DNA of 64,000 nucleotides, taken from an uncultured Verrucomicrobiota bacterium. GTDB lineage: Bacteria; Verrucomicrobiota; Verrucomicrobiia; Opitutales; Opitutaceae. The stretch covers positions 18,923 to 82,922 of the forward strand of contig CAIUGM010000001.1 in NCBI GenBank assembly GCA_903898675.1. The letters are read 5' to 3'. Below are positions 17,639 through 27,304 of the stretch, one piece after another. Both the position numbers and the translations under genes were made by a program. How positions within the stretch are numbered: position 1 is the first letter of the stretch; the number at the start of each line of letters is the position of its first letter. The notes beneath the pieces are model-generated. The model ran no database searches. It saw only the letters and a program-made list of their open reading frames with translations, and was not told the DNA's origin.

Positions 17639-19983
17639 GGCAGCGGCGCGTTGTTCCGCGGGTCGTTCAGCATGGCCTCGAACCGCGGATCACCACGCAG
17701 TGGCCGGCACATCCAGGAGACCCGCAGCCCGTGCACGTTCGACCAGTACGGCACAAAATCCGGGCCCTTCAGCAGCCGGTCCAACTCCGCGACCACCTGG
17801 CCGGCGTCCTCGGTCCAGGCCCGCGCGAGGGCATTGTCCCACCGGCCGTTGAGTGCGCCTTGCCCGCGTGGATTGGCCTCGATGATCGCCCGGGCCCGGT
17901 CCAGCGCCGCCGTTGCTCCGGGGCGGTCGCCCAGCATGCCGAGCGTCAGGCCGAGGTCGTTCCACTTCGCGATATTTTTCGGCTCAGTCAGAAGCTGTTT
18001 CGTCAATCCATCCCGGTTTTGCTCCAGTAGCGGTCGGGCCGAGCCGGCATCGCCCAGCTCCAGGAAGGCGCCGGCGACCATGAGCCGGTCCATGCGATCG
18101 CCCGCATCACTGAACTTGAAGCGCGGGCCCGTGTCCCGCCATAGCTGGATCAATTGCGCCCAGTCCGCCAGATTGTAAGCCACGCGGGCCCGGGCGATGA
18201 TCATGTTGGTATCGGCCTGGGCCGGGTCCTCCGCCAGCTGAATTGCCAGCTGTTTAAGTGCGGTGCTCGAGCCGGTCCTCAAGAACGGCACGCTCGCTTG
18301 GTCATTCCGCGCCAGCAAATTCTCTGGTTGGATCTCCACCAATCGTTTGATCTTCTCCCCGGCTTCGTCAAATCGCCGGCGGTTCAGCAGGACGCCAATA
18401 TATATGCCCAACACCTCGGGGTTGCGGGGGTCCAACTCCACGGCCGCCTGCAACTCGGTGCGATCGTCCGCCCAGCGGTGCTCATAGGCCGCGGTGAGTG
18501 CCGCCGCGACCCGGGCCTCGGACCGACCGGCAAAAAGTTCCCCGATCCGCTGGCGGCGCGCGTTGACCAGGTCGCGATCGCCCGTAATGGCGCCTAAATT
18601 CGCTCCAACGGTAAGCACCGCGTAGGCATCCGGCGCCAGCCGCTCCGCCTGGGCCAGCGCCTGGCGGGCGAGTTGGAGCCGGGCATCAGTCCGCTCGGCG
18701 AGCCCGTAGATCATGACATGGGCATCGGCAATCTCCGCCCAAGCCTCGGCGTAATCGGGATCCAGACCCACGGCCTGCTCCAGCAAGGGCAGCACGACCT
18801 CCCGCATATCACGCACATTCTTGCCGCGTCGCCGCACCGCCCGGGCCTGCTGGAACAAATCGTAGGCGGCCAGGCTCTTGGTGGGGCGCACCTCCAGGCG
18901 GGCGCTGTCGGTCGGGGTGAGGGCGGTGCGCAACGCGGTGGCAATCTCCCGCGCCAGCTCCGCCTGCACCGCGAAGATATCCTTGAGGTCGCGGTCGTAG
19001 GCCTTGGCCCAGACATGCTCGTCGGTCAGGGCATTGATCAGCTGGCCCGTGACGCGCACCTTGTCGCCGGCCCGGCGCACGCTGCCTTCCAGGATGTAAG
19101 CCACCCCGAGTTCGGCGCCAATCTGCCGGATCGTTTTGGTCGTGCCGCGATACTGCATCACCGAGGTGCGCGAGATCACTTTCATCGCACTGAGGTTGGC
19201 GAGGTTGGTCAGCAGGTCCTCGTGCACCCCGTCGGCAAAGAAGGCGTTGTCCTTGTCCTCGCTCATATTGGTGAACGGCAACACGGCGATGGATTTGTCC
19301 GGCGCCGGCCCGGCGGGCGGTACGGCCACACCGGCCGTCACCGGGACGGACTTGGGCCAGAAAAGGGCCGCCAGACCGGCGACGATGATCGCCAGACCGA
19401 CAGCCCAGAGGTTCCGGCTCCAGCCGCGGCCGGGCGCCGCCGGCATGGCGGCGCCATCAGGCCCAGCCAGATAAACATTCAACGGCTCCGCGATGTTCTT
19501 GAACCGCTGCGGACCGAGCGGTTCCACCTGCATCGCCAGCTTGCCCTTCACCGCGTCGTACACCGACTGGCTCAGACAGATCGTATGCGGGCGGGCCTTG
19601 GTCTGCAGGCGCGCGGCAATGTTCACCCCGTCGCCATCCACCTGTCCGTCGCGGCGGAATACGTCGCCCAGGTGAATGCCGATCCGGTGTTGCAAGGCCG
19701 GGGCCGGTCGCGCGGAAAACTGTTCCTGGACCAGCAGACCGCAGCTCACCGCTTGAACGACGCTCGGGAAACACAGGAGCAGCCCGTCGCCCATCGAGTT
19801 GAGCACCTCGCCGCCCATCCGGCCGCAAAGCTCGCGCATGACGGCAAAATCCGCGCGGACCAGTTCCCTCGTCCCCGTTTCATCTGTCTGCATCCGCGCG
19901 GAGTAACCCACGACATCGGTGAACATGATCGCCGCGAGTCGGCGTTCGTCAGACCGTGGGGTACTCGGTGAAGCCTGGCTCAT
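17635..19983 (-). CDS. Class III adenylate/guanylate cyclase with TolB-like domain and TPR region
   Basis: 782 residues from ATG 19983. Residues 14 to about 180 form a class III nucleotide cyclase domain: metal-binding Asp in AAIMFTDVVGYSARM, second metal site in SMGDGLLLCF, and the transition-state Asn/Arg in VNIAARLQTKA, so the catalytic residues look complete. One transmembrane helix follows (LWAVGLAIIVAGLAALFW). Next is a TolB-like N-terminal domain (SIAVLPFTNMSEDKDNAFFA; ILEGSVRRAGDKVRVTGQLI) and then TPR-like helices to the end. The cyclase would be cytoplasmic and the rest periplasmic. cAMP or cGMP production is inferred. An upstream frame opens at 20109 through a hairpin; I prefer the start that precedes the cyclase fold directly. 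Confidence 0.88.
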   Translation of the reverse strand: MSQASPSTPRSDERRLAAIMFTDVVGYSARMQTDETGTRELVRADFAVMRELCGRMGGEVLNSMGDGLLLCFPSVVQAVSCGLLVQEQFSARPAPALQHRIGIHLGDVFRRDGQVDGDGVNIAARLQTKARPHTICLSQSVYDAVKGKLAMQVEPLGPQRFKNIAEPLNVYLAGPDGAAMPAAPGRGWSRNLWAVGLAIIVAGLAALFWPKSVPVTAGVAVPPAGPAPDKSIAVLPFTNMSEDKDNAFFADGVHEDLLTNLANLSAMKVISRTSVMQYRGTTKTIRQIGAELGVAYILEGSVRRAGDKVRVTGQLINALTDEHVWAKAYDRDLKDIFAVQAELAREIATALRTALTPTDSARLEVRPTKSLAAYDLFQQARAVRRRGKNVRDMREVVLPLLEQAVGLDPDYAEAWAEIADAHVMIYGLAERTDARLQLARQALAQAERLAPDAYAVLTVGANLGAITGDRDLVNARRQRIGELFAGRSEARVAAALTAAYEHRWADDRTELQAAVELDPRNPEVLGIYIGVLLNRRRFDEAGEKIKRLVEIQPENLLARNDQASVPFLRTGSSTALKQLAIQLAEDPAQADTNMIIARARVAYNLADWAQLIQLWRDTGPRFKFSDAGDRMDRLMVAGAFLELGDAGSARPLLEQNRDGLTKQLLTEPKNIAKWNDLGLTLGMLGDRPGATAALDRARAIIEANPRGQGALNGRWDNALARAWTEDAGQVVAELDRLLKGPDFVPYWSNVHGLRVSWMCRPLRGDPRFEAMLNDPRNNAPLP

Positions 19984-20108
19984 GATTGCGGGCGGATACT
20001 GCAGGCTGCCCGGAAGCGGGCAAGGCATGATTGCCCACTCCGCGAGCACCCAGGCCAGCTCGGCTTCGTTAAAGCTGAGCCAGACAATCCCAGGGATCAC
20101 TTCACCCA

Positions 20109-20143
20109 AGCCAGTTTGTAATACAATACGTTACAAACTGGCT
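20109..20143. other. Perfect 13-base-pair stem-loop upstream of the cyclase gene
   Basis: AGCCAGTTTGTAA and TTACAAACTGGCT flank a 9-base loop, TACAATACG. It lies between the S9 peptidase stop (20158) and the cyclase start (19983), on the path of leftward transcription. No run of T follows on either strand, so it is not a standard intrinsic terminator. A regulatory operator or an mRNA processing hairpin are the alternatives. Confidence 0.7.
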
Positions 20144-20157
20144 GGGGTCGGAATGGC

Positions 20158-22230
20158 CTATGGCTTCAGGTACTCGGCCAGCCAGGCGAAGATCGTCCGG
20201 TGCCAGAGTTCGCTGTTGGCGGGCTTGAGCACCCAGTGGCCCTCGTCGGGGAACATCAGCAGCTGCGACGGCACGCCCTGCCGCTGCAGCGCCGTGAAGG
20301 CCTGCATCCCCTCCGAGATCGGCACGCGGAAATCGAGGTCGTTGTGGATGATCAGCATCGGGGTCCTGAAGTTCGCCGCATAGAGGTGCGGGGAGAATTT
20401 CTGCTGGCCGGCCTGCTCCCACGGCTTGCCGTGCTCCCACTCGTCAAACCACACCTCCTCGGTCGTGCCGTACATCGAGTCGAGATTGTACACGCCGTCG
20501 TGGTTCACGATGCACCGGAACTTGTCCGTGTGCCCCTCGAACCAGTTCATCATGTAGCCGCCGTAGCTCGCCCCCGCCGCCGCCATGCGCGTGGGGTCGA
20601 TGTACGGCTGCTGTTCCAGGTGCGCCAGGCAGGCCATGAGATCCTCGTAAACCTTGCCGCCCCAGTCCCGGGAGATTTCGTCCGTGAACTTCTGCCCGAA
20701 ACCGAAACTGCCCCGCGGATTGGCCAGCGTGACCACGTAGCCCTGCGCCGCCCAGACCTGCGGGTTCCAGCGGACGGACCAGCCGTCGGCAAACGCGCCC
20801 TGCGGCCCGCCGTGCACCCAGAAGACCAGCGGGTATTTCTTGTGCGGATCGAATCCCGGCGGCCGGATGATCCACATCTGCACCGGCGCACCGCCCGCCC
20901 CCTTGACCGTCACGGACTCGGGTTCCGACATCTGCACATCCTTCAGCAGGGCGTCATTGATATGGGTCAGAACCAGCGGCGCTCCCTGCCCGAGGCGCCA
21001 GAGCATGACCTCGGGCGGCTGGCTCAGCGTCGCGTGGGTGTAAACGAGGGTCCGGCCGTCGGCGGAGACCCCGGCCTCACTGTTGGTCCCGCCGGCCAGC
21101 AGCCGCACCGGCTCACCGCCACGCGTCGCTACGCTCCAGAGCGTGACGCCCGCGTTGTCATCGGTGTGAAAATAAATGGTCGCGCCGTCGGGTGACCAGA
21201 CGAAGTGATCCACCGAGCGGTCGAGCGCGCCGGTCAGGCTGCGGCTCTGGCCGGTCGCCAGCTCAAGCAGCTGCAACTGCCAGCGGTCCGACTCGAAACC
21301 GGCGCGGGCCTGGGCGCGATAGGCCAGCCAGCGGCCGTCCGGCGAAAACCGCGGCGAGCAGTCGGCCGCGGGGTTCGTCGTGAGCTGGCGGCGCTCGCCG
21401 GAGGCCAGGTTGACGGCGTAAATATCATGGTTCGTGCTCCAGGCCTGCGTCCGCACCGGCACGGGCGGCGCCGTGAACACCAGCGTCTGACTGTCGGGGG
21501 CGAAGGCAAATTCGTCGCCCTCGGTGAAGGTGTCGGAGGTCGGGATCGCGTCGTTGTCCCCCGGCGTGACATCCTGCGGGTCGCCCGCGGCCGCCGCATT
21601 TCTCACGGGCAGGACGAACAGATGCTGGCGCTTGCCCGCGACCCACGAGTCCCAGTGGCGATAAAGCAGCTGGTTGAAGAGCCGCGCCTTCACGGGCCCT
21701 TTTTCCATGGCCGCCAGCTTGTCCTTGTTCAGCAGGTCGGACTCGGCAAAGGGCTTGGCGGAGAACTCCGCAAAGACCGCGGACACGAAGGCGATCTTCC
21801 GGCCATCGGGCGACCAGACCGGCTGCGTGGCCTCGGTCGCGAGATTGGTCAGCTTGCGGGCCTCACCGCCGCCGGCCGCCATGACCCAGACCTGGTAATT
21901 GCCGTCCCGGTTGGACTCGAAGGCGATCCACTGCCCGTCGGGCGACCAGCGGGGATGCCGGTCCTGGTTGGGGGAATTCGTCAGCTTGCGGGCTTCGCCG
22001 CCGACGGTGGAGACGATCCACAAGTCGCTGTTGGTCTTGTTCTGCGCCTTGTCCGGGTCGGTCACCACGAACACCACGGCGGTGCCATCAGGCGAGATCT
22101 GCGGGTCGGAGACGCGGTGGAGCCGGAACAGATCCTCAAGTTCGATCGGCCGCGCGGCCAGTTGGGCCGCGCCCAGGACGGTCAGGAGGGCGAGGCCAAG
22201 AATGCGGAAAACACGGGTCAGGGTGGGCAT
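20158..22230 (-). CDS. S9 family prolyl oligopeptidase / acylaminoacyl-peptidase-like
   Basis: 690 residues from ATG 22230, with a signal peptide (ILGLALLTVLGAAQLAA). The N-terminal part is a beta-propeller of TolB/WD40-like repeats, visible as recurrent 'SPDGRWLAY'-type blades (DPQISPDGTAVVFV, RHPRWSPDGQWIAF, PVWSPDGRKIAFV). The C-terminal alpha/beta-hydrolase domain has the nucleophile Ser555 in GASYGGYMMNW, an Asp in NDLDFRVP and a His in DEGHWVL. It is predicted to be exported and to cleave peptides. A start at 22305 would add 25 residues before the signal peptide and is less likely. Confidence 0.93.
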   Translation of the reverse strand: MPTLTRVFRILGLALLTVLGAAQLAARPIELEDLFRLHRVSDPQISPDGTAVVFVVTDPDKAQNKTNSDLWIVSTVGGEARKLTNSPNQDRHPRWSPDGQWIAFESNRDGNYQVWVMAAGGGEARKLTNLATEATQPVWSPDGRKIAFVSAVFAEFSAKPFAESDLLNKDKLAAMEKGPVKARLFNQLLYRHWDSWVAGKRQHLFVLPVRNAAAAGDPQDVTPGDNDAIPTSDTFTEGDEFAFAPDSQTLVFTAPPVPVRTQAWSTNHDIYAVNLASGERRQLTTNPAADCSPRFSPDGRWLAYRAQARAGFESDRWQLQLLELATGQSRSLTGALDRSVDHFVWSPDGATIYFHTDDNAGVTLWSVATRGGEPVRLLAGGTNSEAGVSADGRTLVYTHATLSQPPEVMLWRLGQGAPLVLTHINDALLKDVQMSEPESVTVKGAGGAPVQMWIIRPPGFDPHKKYPLVFWVHGGPQGAFADGWSVRWNPQVWAAQGYVVTLANPRGSFGFGQKFTDEISRDWGGKVYEDLMACLAHLEQQPYIDPTRMAAAGASYGGYMMNWFEGHTDKFRCIVNHDGVYNLDSMYGTTEEVWFDEWEHGKPWEQAGQQKFSPHLYAANFRTPMLIIHNDLDFRVPISEGMQAFTALQRQGVPSQLLMFPDEGHWVLKPANSELWHRTIFAWLAEYLKP

Positions 22231-22388
22231 GGGATTTTGTCGCCCATTTAGCCGGAATGTTCCGCCGGAGGGAAGCCCCGGCTTCGGGCCGGCCCCGCCG
22301 CTCATCCCGGTTTTTCAGCCTTCTGTCTGATTGGAGGTGACCGACGGAGGCGGCCAAACTAGGTTTTCGCCCAAACCAACGATCCAAA

Positions 22389-25172
22389 ATGAAACGATTC
22401 CCCGCCTTGTTTGCCGTCCTGCTTGCCACCCTGGGCTGGTCCGCCCGCCTGCCCGCCGCCCCGGTGGTGGCCGACGGCTTCACCTTCGTCAAAACCGTCG
22501 GCAGCATCGACGAGTACACCCTCGACGCCAACGGCCTGCAGGTGCTGCTCCTGCCCGACCATTCCAGCCCCACCCTGACCTTCATGGTCACCTACCGGGT
22601 CGGCTCCAAGAACGAGGTCACCGGCACCACCGGGGCGACCCACCTGCTCGAGCACCTGATGTTCAAGGGCAGCCCGGCTTACAATGACGCGAAGGGCAAC
22701 AGCGTGAAGCAGTACCTCGAGCGCATCGGCGGCAACTACAACGCCACCACCTGGCTCGACCGCACCAACTACTACGCGAACATCGGCAGCGAGCACCTCG
22801 ACGGCTACATGGCGATCGAGGCCGACCGCATGCGCAACCTCTGGCTGCACGAGGAGGACCGGCGGCCCGAGATGACCGTCGTGCGCAACGAATTCGAGCG
22901 CGGGGAAAACTCGCCCTTCTCGGCCCTGATCAAGGAGGTCTTCCACTCGGCCTACGTCGCCCACCCCTACCACCACAGCACGATCGGCTGGCGCAGCGAC
23001 ATCGAGAAGGTCTCGATCGATAAGCTCCGCGAGTTCTACGACACCTACTACTGGCCGGACAACGCCACGGCCACGATCATCGGCGACTTCGAGCCCGGCG
23101 CCGCCCTGGCCATGGTGAAGAAATACTACGGTGTCTACCCGCGCGCGCCCAGGCCGATCCCGCAGGTTTACACGGAGGAGCCCGACCAGACCGGCCCGCG
23201 CCACATCGTGGTCAAGCGCGCCGGCCAGCTGGGCGTCGTGGCCATAGCCCACAAGATCCCCGCCGCCACCCACCCCGACTTCGCCGCCATCAGGGTGCTC
23301 AGCGACATTCTCGCCGACGGCAAGAACAGCCGGCTCTACCGGAGCCTCACGGATAAAAACCTCACCACCGGCGTGCAGAACATCGCCTTCGGCAACCATG
23401 ATCCGTCCCTGCACTTCCTCTTCATCCCCCTCGCCCCGGGCGCCACCCACGAGCAGGTGGAGAAGATCACTGTCGACGAGATCGAGCGGCTGAAGCAGGA
23501 CGGCGTCACCGACGCCGAGGTGCAGGCCGCCGTCGCAAAATCCCTGGCCAACACCGCCTTCAAGCGCGACGGCTCATTCGCCATCGCCGGCAGCCTCAAC
23601 GAACTGATCGCCGCCGGCGACTGGACGCTGTTCTACGGCCTCGACGAGGCCACGCGGAAGGTCACGGCCGCCGACGTGCAGCGGGTCGCCCGGAAATACC
23701 TCAACGTCGACCAGAGCACGACCGGCTGGTTCATCCCGACAAGTGTCGGCGGCGCGCCCGCCGCCAAGCCCGCCGCCAAGCCCTCGCTGATGGACGGCCC
23801 TTACTATTACCGCACTCCCGGTGAGAGCGACGCACTGGAGCCCAGCCCGGCGGTCGAAACCGGCGGTCCCGCCGCCGCCCCGTCCACCGGTGGGGCCAAG
23901 ATCGCGCCCCGGGCCGTGCGCACCAAGATCGCCGGGGTCGACGTCATCGCCTACCCGACCGGCGTGAAGGATGTCGTCACCATCCATGCCTCGCTGCCGG
24001 CAGGCGACGCCCTGGCCGGTGACGGCAACCCCGCCATTCCCACGCTGACGGGCATGCTGCTCGACCAAGGCACCACCACCCAGGACAAGTTCGCCATCGC
24101 GTCGAAACTCGAGAGCGTCGGCGCGGAGATCTCCTTCGGCGTCAACAACGAGCTGACCGAGATCAAGGCCAAGTGCCTGAAGCAGGATGCCGCGCTCGTC
24201 ATCGGCCTCATCGCCGAGCAGCTGCGTTCCCCCGCGTTTTCGGCGGCGGAATTCGAGAAGGCCAGGAAACATTACGCCGGCAGCCTCAAGCGCCAGCTGG
24301 AGGACACTTCCTTCCGCGCCACCGAGGCCTTCACCCGGGCCGTCTATCCCCCGGGGCACCCGAACTATCATCCGGCCCCCGAGGAGATGCTGGCGGCGAT
24401 TGAAAGCGCGAAGCTCGAGGACGTGGTCGCCTTCCACAAGAAATTCTACGGCCCGGCGCACCTGACCTTCGTGGTGGTCGGCGATCTCGACCTCCCGCAA
24501 ATCCAAGCCGATGTCGCCCAATCATTCGCCGGCTGGACCGGCGGCGTCGCGCTCGTCCCACCGGCGAAAGTCACCGAGACCGACGCCAAGCGGGAGCAAA
24601 ACGTCTTCATGGCCGACAAGACCAGCGTGACCGTCATCATGGGCCAGGCCAGCCGGCTCCGGTACAGCGATCCGGATTACCAGGCGCTCAAGCTCGGCAC
24701 GTTCATCCTCGGCAGCGGCGGCTTCACCAGCCGGCTCATGTCCAGTGTGCGCGACAAGGAAGGCCTGACGTATGGCATCAGTTCCCGCCTCTCCCATGAC
24801 ATGTTCAGCGACGGCGACTGGAAGATCGAGGCGACCTTCGCGCCCGCCCTGCTCGAGAAGGGCATCGCCTCCACCAAGCGCCAGCTGCAGCAGTGGTACG
24901 ACACCGGCATCACGCCCGCGGAGTTGGAGCGCGACAAGGAGGGCCTCGTGGGCGACTTCAAGATCGGCCTCGCCACGACCGATGGCATGGCGGCCAACCT
25001 CATGGCGGCCGTCAACCGCGGCTACGACGTGAACTGGCTCGATGAGTTTCCCGTGAGGGTCAACGCCCTCACCCCCGCGCAGGTCAACGCTGCGATCAAG
25101 AAATACCTGAAGCCCGACGACATGTTCATCATCAAGGCCGGCACAGTGATCGAGGCCCCGGCCAAGCCCTGA
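22389..25172 (+). CDS. M16 family zinc metallopeptidase, two-domain (pitrilysin-like)
   Basis: 927 residues with a signal peptide (MKRFPALFAVLLATLGW), so probably periplasmic. The first M16 domain has the inverted zinc motif HLLEH (H85, E88, H89) with the distal glutamate in the NEFERGE segment. The second, inactive-type M16 domain starts around residue 510 (DVIAYPTGVKDVVTIHASLPAG) and ends with RDKEGLTYGISSRL, the conserved arginine/tyrosine segment. This two-domain layout matches bacterial zinc proteases that degrade small peptides. It diverges from the S9 peptidase across 158 bases, so both peptidases may share a control region. Confidence 0.93.
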   Translation: MKRFPALFAVLLATLGWSARLPAAPVVADGFTFVKTVGSIDEYTLDANGLQVLLLPDHSSPTLTFMVTYRVGSKNEVTGTTGATHLLEHLMFKGSPAYNDAKGNSVKQYLERIGGNYNATTWLDRTNYYANIGSEHLDGYMAIEADRMRNLWLHEEDRRPEMTVVRNEFERGENSPFSALIKEVFHSAYVAHPYHHSTIGWRSDIEKVSIDKLREFYDTYYWPDNATATIIGDFEPGAALAMVKKYYGVYPRAPRPIPQVYTEEPDQTGPRHIVVKRAGQLGVVAIAHKIPAATHPDFAAIRVLSDILADGKNSRLYRSLTDKNLTTGVQNIAFGNHDPSLHFLFIPLAPGATHEQVEKITVDEIERLKQDGVTDAEVQAAVAKSLANTAFKRDGSFAIAGSLNELIAAGDWTLFYGLDEATRKVTAADVQRVARKYLNVDQSTTGWFIPTSVGGAPAAKPAAKPSLMDGPYYYRTPGESDALEPSPAVETGGPAAAPSTGGAKIAPRAVRTKIAGVDVIAYPTGVKDVVTIHASLPAGDALAGDGNPAIPTLTGMLLDQGTTTQDKFAIASKLESVGAEISFGVNNELTEIKAKCLKQDAALVIGLIAEQLRSPAFSAAEFEKARKHYAGSLKRQLEDTSFRATEAFTRAVYPPGHPNYHPAPEEMLAAIESAKLEDVVAFHKKFYGPAHLTFVVVGDLDLPQIQADVAQSFAGWTGGVALVPPAKVTETDAKREQNVFMADKTSVTVIMGQASRLRYSDPDYQALKLGTFILGSGGFTSRLMSSVRDKEGLTYGISSRLSHDMFSDGDWKIEATFAPALLEKGIASTKRQLQQWYDTGITPAELERDKEGLVGDFKIGLATTDGMAANLMAAVNRGYDVNWLDEFPVRVNALTPAQVNAAIKKYLKPDDMFIIKAGTVIEAPAKP

Positions 25173-25193
25173 GCGAAACGCACCGTTTCAGGC

Positions 25194-25304
25194 AGGGGCG
25201 CAGTCTTGCCCATTCGACTTGCTCAGGGCCCAGAGCTGGTCGAGGGGCTGCGCCCTGCGTACGCGGCATCACGGTCGAGGGCGCCGCGAGTCTGCGCCCC
25301 TGCG
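25194..25304. repeat. Intergenic inverted repeat, CAGGGGCGCAGACT type
   Basis: CAGGGGCGCAGTC near 25194 is inverted relative to GTCTGCGCCCCTG near 25290-25303. Between them is GACTTGCTCAGGGCCCAGAG followed by CTGGTCGAGGGGC, a degenerate form of the common 'CTTGCTCAGGG...CTGGTCGAGGG' repeat. It occupies the space between the zinc protease and the truncated kinase, which converge. Confidence 0.65.
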
Positions 25305-25316
25305 ATTCCAGCTGCG

Positions 25317-26642
25317 CTACAGGGTGGGCGCCGCCGGCAGGTGGCGATGCACGGCGGCCAGCAGCGTCGGGGCGTCGTAGGGTTTGCGCAGGACCTCGGC
25401 AAAACCCATGGCCGCCATTTCCGCCTGCCGCTGGCTGTGGTCGAGGCCGGATACCCCGATCACCTTGAGCTGCGGGGCCGCCTGCCGCAGCAGCGGCACG
25501 AGCTTCAGCCCGTCCATCCCCGGCATCATGATGTCGGTCAGCACCAGGTCGACGGCCCCGGCGCGGGTGGCGAAAAATTCCAGGGCCGCCTCGCCCCCGC
25601 TGGCGGCGAACACCTCGCAGCCGGCCTGCGCCAGAATCCGCGCGGTCAGGGCCAGCACCGAAGGTTCGTCGTCGATCACGACGATCAGCGGACGGCGGCG
25701 AACCGGCGGAGTCACCGGCACCGGGGCCGCCGGGGCCGCGGGGGCGGTGGCACTCGCGGGCAGGATGACGTGGAAGCTGCTGCCGCGGTTCAATTCGCTC
25801 TCCACCGTGACGGTGCCGCCATGGCTTTGCACGATGCCGTGCACGGTCGAGAGGCCCAGGCCGGTGCCCTGCCCCACCTCCTTGGTCGTGAAGAAGGGAT
25901 CGAAGATGCGCCCCTTGATTTCCGGCGGAATACCGCGGCCGGTGTCACTGACCGTCAGCCGGACGGCCCGTCCCGCGCCAGCGGCAGCCGCCGGGGCCAA
26001 CTCCCCGTGCGCCGGCAGGTTTTCCGCCGCCAGCACCAGCGTGCCGCCCGCCGGCATCGCGTCGCGGGCATTGATGCAGAGATTCATGAGGACCTGGTGC
26101 AGCTGGATCGGATCCGCCGTGACCGGCCAGAGACCTTCCGGCACCCGGGCCACCAGCTCGATCTCGCGGGGAAACGTGCCCCGCATGATGTCCATCATTT
26201 CCGTCATCAGCTGGCCGAGATCCACCGCGGTCCGGGCCTGCGGCAAATCGCGGCTGAAGGTCAGCAGCTGCCGCACGATCGCCGCCCCGCGCCGGGCCCC
26301 CGCCTCGATCTGGTCGAAGAGCGCCCGGTCGGCGGGATCGGTGAGCTTCTCCCGCAGCACAGTGCCCACCATCAGCATGGGCGTGAGAATATTGTTGAGG
26401 TCATGCGCCACCTTGTTCGCCGCGAGCGTGCCCACCGATTCCAGGCGCTGGCTGTGCAGCAGCCGGGTCTCGAGTTTCTTGCGCTCCGTGATGTCGGCGT
26501 GGGTCCCGGTCATGCGCACCGCCCGGCCCGCCGCATCGCGCTCCACGATCTTGCCGGTCGAACGGATCCACTTCCACTCGCCGGCCTTGGTCTGGCGCCG
26601 GTACTCCATGGTGCGGGTGCCGCCCCCGGCGTCCGCGGCCTG
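25317..26642 (-). pseudogene. Hybrid histidine kinase, 5'-truncated
   Basis: The right-hand (5') part of this gene is missing. What remains, about 430 codons from the first ATG at 26609, starts in the middle of a PAS domain (MEYRRQTKAGEWKWIRSTGK, the PAC half ending TGTHADITERKKLE). It continues with a HisKA-type segment (HDLNNILTPMLMVG carrying the phospho-acceptor His), an HATPase domain (NLCINARDAMPAGG; DTGRGIPPEIKGRIFDPFFTTK; GTGLGLSTVHG) and a C-terminal receiver (IVVIDDEPSV; DLVLTDIMMPGMDG; RKPYD). High third-position GC in this frame ends between 26610 and 26642, where it is replaced by coding signal on the other strand. The kinase, ATPase and receiver cores look intact, so a short protein could still be made. 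Confidence 0.8.
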
Positions 26643-27155
26643 ACGCGCTCGCTGCACATCCTCCACAGCCGCTCGTCCGCCGCGCGGCCGGTGGCGATGG
26701 AGGAGTTCAAGCGCATCTACCTCGAGAAGCGCATCGACGACCAGCTCGCGTACTATGTGCGCCAGGAAGGCCGCGCGCTGCCGCTGTTCAAGCGGCTCAA
26801 GCGGGGCTTCTGGCTCGCGACGATCGCCGCCATCGTCTGCACGGCGGCCTACGCGCTGGCCCACACGTTTGAAATCGAGGTGCCGGAGTGGGTGCAGACG
26901 ACGGTGTTTTATTTCCTCCCCATTTCCCTGCCGGTCGTGGCCGCGGCGCTGATCTCGCTGATCTCGATCAACGATCTCCAGCGCCGGGTGGCCCGCTACC
27001 GCGAGATGCGCGCGATGCTCGAGGACAGCCGCAAGCAGGTCGCCTTCTGCCAGACGTGGAACAGCCTCGAACGCATCGTGCTCAAGACCGAGCGCGCCCT
27101 GCTGCAGGAAGTGCTCGAGTGGCACTCGATCACGAGCTTCTCGGAATCGCACTGA
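26640..27155 (+). pseudogene. C-terminal fragment of a two-TM (SLATT/DUF4231-like) membrane protein
   Basis: From about 26640 rightward the codons have almost pure G/C third positions. The frame encodes SLHILHSRSSAARPVAMEEF, then YLEKRIDDQLAYYVRQ, two hydrophobic helices (FWLATIAAIVCTAAYALAH and FYFLPISLPVVAAALISLI), and a helical tail ending LEWHSITSFSESH. This pattern resembles the 2-TM SLATT / DUF4231 domains often found at the C terminus of larger proteins; the assignment is by pattern only. The first ATG is at 26697 (152 residues), but coding signal extends left to the junction with the truncated kinase, so the N-terminal part appears lost. A short intact gene starting at 26697 is the alternative. 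Confidence 0.6.
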
Positions 27156-27205
27156 GCGGCGGCTACCGAAGCTACGGCGGTACCCTATAGCGGTTTAAGA
27201 AATAC

Positions 27206-27285
27206 TGTAGCCGTGGTCGCTGACCCCGGTTCTGCGGTTCCTCGATCCCATTTGCCAAGCTCCGGGGTCAGCGACCCCGGCTACA
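27206..27285. repeat. TGTAGCCGGGGTCGC palindromic repeat, intergenic copy
   Basis: TGTAGCCGTGGTCGCTGACC to the left and GGGGTCAGCGACCCCGGCTA (then CA) to the right are inverted copies around a loop of about 35 bases. It lies between the two-TM fragment and the end of the TonB-dependent receptor gene. The family also occurs at 14308, 16813 and 50443. Confidence 0.9.
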
Positions 27286-27304
27286 CCTTCACTTAATCGC
27301 CCCC

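Noticed and set aside
26640..27152. An N-terminal extension of the truncated kinase on the minus strand
   Set aside because: This part of the open frame shows the composition of an antisense frame, and the third-position G/C signal belongs to the rightward frame. The kinase homology stops near 26610-26642.
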